Part shown: one piece after another, positions 63,173 through 64,000 of the stretch | Layout of the letters: every line of letters begins with the position of its first letter | Numbering within the stretch: the first letter of the stretch is position 1 | Source of the DNA: Scalindua sp964344685 | GTDB taxonomy: Bacteria; Planctomycetota; Brocadiia; Brocadiales; Scalinduaceae | Direction of reading: 5' to 3' | Assembly: GCA_964344685.1 (NCBI GenBank) | Contig: CAYFOK010000005.1 | Span: 164,375-228,374 of the forward strand | Length of the DNA stretch: 64,000 nt | Program-made: the position numbers and the translations under genes | The notes under the pieces: generated by a model | Database searches by the model: none | Told to the model about the DNA's origin: nothing | Seen by the model: only the letters and a program-made list of their open reading frames with translations

Positions 63173-63943
63173 TTGAAAATTGCAGTTTCAGGAAAAGGTG
63201 GTGTCGGAAAAACGACGTTATCCGCCAGTTTATCAAAGCTGTTTGCTGATGGCGGTAGTAAGGTTATTGCCATAGATGCTGATCCAGACACAAATCTGGC
63301 TGCAGCTCTGGGTATTAAAGATGCAGATAAGATAATACCTCTCGTTGAGTTAAAAGAACTTGTAAAAGAGCGTACAGGTTCTACATCGGACGAATATGGT
63401 AAATTCTTCAAATTAAACCCGACTGTCAACGATCTGCCTGAAAAATACTCTATTTCACACGATGGTATGCGGTTGATGACTCTTGGCACGATTAAAAGAG
63501 GTGGGGCTGGTTGTGCCTGTCCTGAAGGTGTCATGCTGAAGACTCTGCTGAACCATCTCATATTACAGAGAGATGAAGTTGTTATCATAGACATGGAAGC
63601 CGGAATAGAGCATTTAGGACGTGCGTCTATCAGGGCTGTTACAGCGATGATTGTGGTTGTAGAACCAGGGAAAAGAAGTATCCAGACAGCTTTTCAGGTA
63701 AAAAAACTTGCTGCAGATCTTGGCATTAACAGGATTTATGCTGTGGGCAATAAAGTCATGAATGAGACTCACAGTGAATTCTTAAAAAAAGAGCTTAAAG
63801 ATATTCCATTGTTGGGTACAATTTCGTATAATGAACGCTTAATAGATTTAGATTTACAAGGAAAAGCCGCATATAGTGATAATGACCAGCTGTTATCAGA
63901 AGTCAGTGTGATAATAGCCCAATTAAAGGAGCGCATAAAATGA
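63173..63943 (+). CDS. cooC: CooC-type ATPase for CO dehydrogenase nickel insertion
   Basis: 256 residues from TTG 63173, giving the family start KIAVSGKGGVGKTTLSASLS with the deviant Walker A motif; the frame extends upstream but overlaps the promoter. IDADPDTNLAAALG and VIIDMEAGIEHLGRASIR are further MinD/CooC signatures, and GAGCACPEG has the CXC motif that binds metal at the dimer interface. CooC uses ATP to insert nickel in the C-cluster of CO dehydrogenase. The next gene overlaps its stop by 4 bases and is a probable CODH subunit, consistent with Wood-Ljungdahl carbon fixation. Confidence 0.9.
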   Translation: MKIAVSGKGGVGKTTLSASLSKLFADGGSKVIAIDADPDTNLAAALGIKDADKIIPLVELKELVKERTGSTSDEYGKFFKLNPTVNDLPEKYSISHDGMRLMTLGTIKRGGAGCACPEGVMLKTLLNHLILQRDEVVIIDMEAGIEHLGRASIRAVTAMIVVVEPGKRSIQTAFQVKKLAADLGINRIYAVGNKVMNETHSEFLKKELKDIPLLGTISYNERLIDLDLQGKAAYSDNDQLLSEVSVIIAQLKERIK

Positions 63944-64000
63944 CCAAAAAGAATTATGAAGGAGCTGACCAGGAGTCTCTTGAATTACTTAAAAAGATGG
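63940..64000 (+). CDS. Start of probable CO dehydrogenase catalytic subunit, cut by window
   Basis: Only 20 codons are present: MTKKNYEGADQESLELLKKM. The ATG overlaps the cooC stop (ATGA), so it is translationally coupled. Position after cooC and a helical acidic start suggest a CooS/AcsA-type CODH subunit, but the fragment is too short to prove it. Confidence 0.45.
   Translation, partial: MTKKNYEGADQESLELLKKM

Noticed and set aside
1..64000. tRNA or rRNA genes
   Set aside because: No cloverleaf-compatible T-arm (GGTTCGAATCC type) or conserved rRNA stretch was found in the gene-free spaces by reading.

Overview
This is an AT-rich Gram-negative bacterial scaffold piece with no rRNA, tRNA or CRISPR that I can see. 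The gene set suggests an anaerobic planctomycete of the anammox type (Brocadiales, Candidatus Scalindua-like). It has a squalene-hopene cyclase, a CooC-type CO-dehydrogenase maturation ATPase with a probable CODH gene starting at the window edge, a diheme cytochrome c peroxidase, lipid A/LPS genes (lpxD, Kdo-kinase-like, heptosyltransferase-like), and a small acidic zinc-ribbon protein of a kind I associate with planctomycetes. The assignment is an inference.

Layout. 1-2.5 kb: a DtxR-FeoA regulator with a 24-bp palindrome upstream, followed in the same direction by a four-helix membrane protein and a VIT1/CCC1-like transporter cut by the window edge; then a broken S74-chaperone-type gene with its terminator. 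3-16 kb: a DAACS symporter, uvrC, a 2,348-residue protein with 29 PEGA repeats, murQ and a diheme peroxidase. 16-36 kb: housekeeping genes (hopanoid cyclase, OGG1-type glycosylase, a leuC-activase-leuD operon, thrC, a bifunctional GlmU-like enzyme, glmS, GxxExxY, DUF2284, lpxD, a parvulin, an O-methyltransferase). 36-51 kb: an accessory region with a radical SAM protein, an SpvB/Rhs protein carrying an assembly gap, a RAYT transposase, a run of small lipoproteins, duplicated fragments and dense repeats. 51-64 kb: a second B12-type radical SAM protein, a ThiC-family enzyme that may be BzaF, an HD hydrolase, hemB, plsY, an LPS kinase, a GT9 glycosyltransferase, a U32 protein, ruvX, a HAD-polyprenol kinase fusion, and cooC.

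How the parts fit. GlmS and the GlmU-like enzyme both serve UDP-GlcNAc synthesis, which feeds lipid A (lpxD) and peptidoglycan; murQ recycles MurNAc-6-phosphate. The LPS kinase and GT9 enzyme act on the LPS core. cooC and the next gene point to Wood-Ljungdahl carbon fixation.

The most unusual layer is the intergenic DNA. Spaces between genes are filled with several dispersed repeat families. One is a REP-like hairpin with a GNRA-type tetraloop and compensatory base changes (about ten copies), in a window that also holds a RAYT transposase. A second is a ~100-bp element upstream of three plus-strand genes. Others are short AT-rich families that run into the ends of coding sequences and bracket several genes.
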